A stretch of 32,187 nucleotides of DNA. It comes from Oscillibacter sp. GTDB taxonomy: Bacteria > Bacillota > Clostridia > Oscillospirales > Oscillospiraceae. Both the position numbers and the translations under genes were made by a program. The stretch is taken from NCBI GenBank assembly GCA_022652815.1, contig JALCRR010000021.1, forward strand, positions 1-32,187, written 5' to 3'. Below, one piece after another: positions 30,666 through 32,187 of the stretch; the stretch's first letter is position 1, and every line of letters begins with the position of its first letter. Below the pieces are notes generated by a model. It was given only the letters and a program-made list of their open reading frames with translations, was not told the DNA's origin and did not search any database.

Positions 30666-32187
30666 ATGTGATCCGCACATCGTCCTTGCTGTAGACCGTG
30701 ACGAAATCCACAAGGCTGACCCAGAGCATCGGGTCGAACTCGGTGATCATGCCGTCCAGCGTCTGCAGTTCTTTCAGAAAGTCCTCGATTGTCGCTTGCC
30801 GGGTGGCTTTGTCGCTTATAGCGGCAGTCACTTCCTCAAGGCGGGCCTTTGCTTTGCCGAAGCGCTCCGTCAGGCCGTCGTAGTGTTTCTGGTATGCGGT
30901 CTGGTCGAGGGCAACACGGGCATTTTCGTAGATGCTCTGCTGCATAATTTCGGAAATGACCACCATTTCCTGTTCGAGCGCCGTTTTCTCAGCGTCGAGG
31001 TCGCTGGTGTCTAAAACGGTAGATTTATCCTTTATGGCCTGGCATTGCTTTTCGCGTCGCTCCGCAGACCATTTGACGCCGCGCCGCTTGTCCTGATATG
31101 TATTGAAAATCTTATGCCCATCCCGAAAATGAAAGGTTACGGTGCCTTCAAGAATGCTGGCGTATTCAATCTGCGCGTCCATCACCTCCTCATCGAAAGC
31201 TGGGAGGTCAAGTGCCTCGGTAACCAGAGCTTTCATAGTTTCATCCCGAATTGCTGTGTTCTGGCATTTATCCTTTGGCCCGGTGCAATACCAGGAACGT
31301 GTGCGTGTGCCGTCCTTGCGAACATTGGACTGGCAGCGGTAGTTGGCACCGCAGCAGCCACATTTGATGAAGCCTGTGAATTCGTAGTACGTGGACTTGT
31401 TTGGGTTGGTATCCTTACGCTTGTGGCGCTCGCCCCAGAGGCGTCTGCGCTCCGGCGTCCACCAGTCTGTCTTGGCGGTGGATTCCCATGTGGTCGTAAC
31501 TTCGCGTCCGTCGTAAAACCGGAAGCGCAGCGTATCCTCGGAAACCACAAGGATTTCCTCAACCTGCACAGTAAAGGCTGTTTCATCGAAATCAGCGAGG
31601 CCCATAACCTTAGCGGCAACATTTTGGAGCATCTTTTCCGGGATGTTCTTTGAACTGCAGACATTGGCGCCTTTTTGGCTTTTTGTCTGGCAGGTCCAGA
31701 TGTAGTAAACCTCGCCGGCTGTATTCCGCTTTCCGCTCCGGCGATAATGCTTGCCACAGATGCCGCAGGTTATTTTCGTGGAAAAAGCCGTCAGATGCAG
31801 GGACTTGTTTCCGAAAGGCCCAAGGTCGCGCCTGCGCTTGAATTCAGCTTGGACCGCCTGAAATTCCTTCATCGGGATGATGGCCTCATGTGTGCCTTCG
31901 ACAAAATACTGCGGAAGCTCTCCGCGATTTTTTTTACGATGCTTGGCAATAGGGTCTGCAACATATTCCTTCTGGAAAAGCATATTTCCGGTGTAGGTGA
32001 TATTGGTAAGGACCACCTTGACGTTGGAATCCACCCATTCTTTGCCTTGACGTGTGTAGATGCCTTTTTCGTTGAGTGTCCGGCCAATCTCGATTCGTGA
32101 TGCGCCCTTCATGTATTCCCGGTACATAAACCGGACGGTTTCGGCCTCCTCCGGGATGATCGTGAGCCGTCCGTCAATCCATTCATA
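30637..32187 (-). CDS. Large serine recombinase (N-terminal catalytic part outside window)
   Basis: The minus-strand frame is open to the window edge (516 codons visible). It begins inside the Recombinase domain (EEAETVRFMYREYMKGASRIEIGRTL region; WVDSNVKVVLTN). Two zinc beta-ribbons follow, CGICGKHYRR...WTCQTK and CGCCGANYRC...WYCTG, about 130 residues apart, then a coiled-coil C-terminus. The catalytic serine domain lies beyond the edge. TnpX/TndX-like recombinases use such regions to bind attachment sites. The stop codon is only a few bases from the junction with the interrupted merR gene, as expected for a recombinase at the end of its own element. Confidence 0.92.
   Translation of the reverse strand, partial: YEWIDGRLTIIPEEAETVRFMYREYMKGASRIEIGRTLNEKGIYTRQGKEWVDSNVKVVLTNITYTGNMLFQKEYVADPIAKHRKKNRGELPQYFVEGTHEAIIPMKEFQAVQAEFKRRRDLGPFGNKSLHLTAFSTKITCGICGKHYRRSGKRNTAGEVYYIWTCQTKSQKGANVCSSKNIPEKMLQNVAAKVMGLADFDETAFTVQVEEILVVSEDTLRFRFYDGREVTTTWESTAKTDWWTPERRRLWGERHKRKDTNPNKSTYYEFTGFIKCGCCGANYRCQSNVRKDGTRTRSWYCTGPKDKCQNTAIRDETMKALVTEALDLPAFDEEVMDAQIEYASILEGTVTFHFRDGHKIFNTYQDKRRGVKWSAERREKQCQAIKDKSTVLDTSDLDAEKTALEQEMVVISEIMQQSIYENARVALDQTAYQKHYDGLTERFGKAKARLEEVTAAISDKATRQATIEDFLKELQTLDGMITEFDPMLWVSLVDFVTVYSKDDVRITFKNGTEIKA

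Overview
The window looks like a chromosomal segment of a GC-rich Clostridia bacterium, probably an Oscillospirales/Oscillospiraceae-type gut Firmicute. The evidence is AGGAGG-type ribosome sites, frequent GTG/TTG starts, a two-domain Bacillus-style pyruvate kinase, a SpoVK-like AAA+ ATPase, the ApbE/NusG_II/Gx-transporter trio, and Firmicute-type integrases and serine recombinase. The assignment rests on gene content only; no marker gene fixes the species.

Positions 1-20658 are mostly core-like. A partial membrane protein (minus) is divergent from an apbE - NusG_II - Gx transporter - SpoVK-like ATPase - 2-hydroxyacid dehydrogenase run. sbcD-sbcC follows (double-strand end processing) and shares a bidirectional terminator with a minus-strand operon: a TetR regulator, a 12-TM MMPL/RND exporter and a 1180-residue secreted, membrane-anchored GLUG/coiled-coil protein. 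The TetR promoter carries two matching operator-like dyads. Next come a D,D-carboxypeptidase, about 620 bp of hairpin-rich non-coding DNA, pyruvate kinase, and an orphan ABC ATPase with a 63-residue partner.

Positions 20660-21450 are a serine-tRNA patch: a promoter-bearing 5' tRNA-Ser fragment, then intact tRNA-Ser(CGA) and tRNA-Ser(UGA), each with a terminator.

From about 21450 to the end is accessory DNA. It holds two tandem related tyrosine integrases with an excisionase-like HTH gene, a zinc-binding DUF6076-like gene in the opposite direction behind overlapping promoters, a type I methyltransferase gene (hsdM) cut off just before its SAM-binding motif, an AT-richer 998-residue SF2 helicase with a possible C-terminal nuclease region, and a MerR-type regulator interrupted by an element whose large serine recombinase ends at the junction and runs off the window. 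The layout suggests a tRNA-Ser integration hotspot that has taken several insertions and carries defence-type cargo.

The most interesting items are the TetR/MMPL/GLUG-coiled-coil operon, the lone helicase-(nuclease) gene, the interrupted merR with its classical MerR promoter, and the structured region upstream of pyk.
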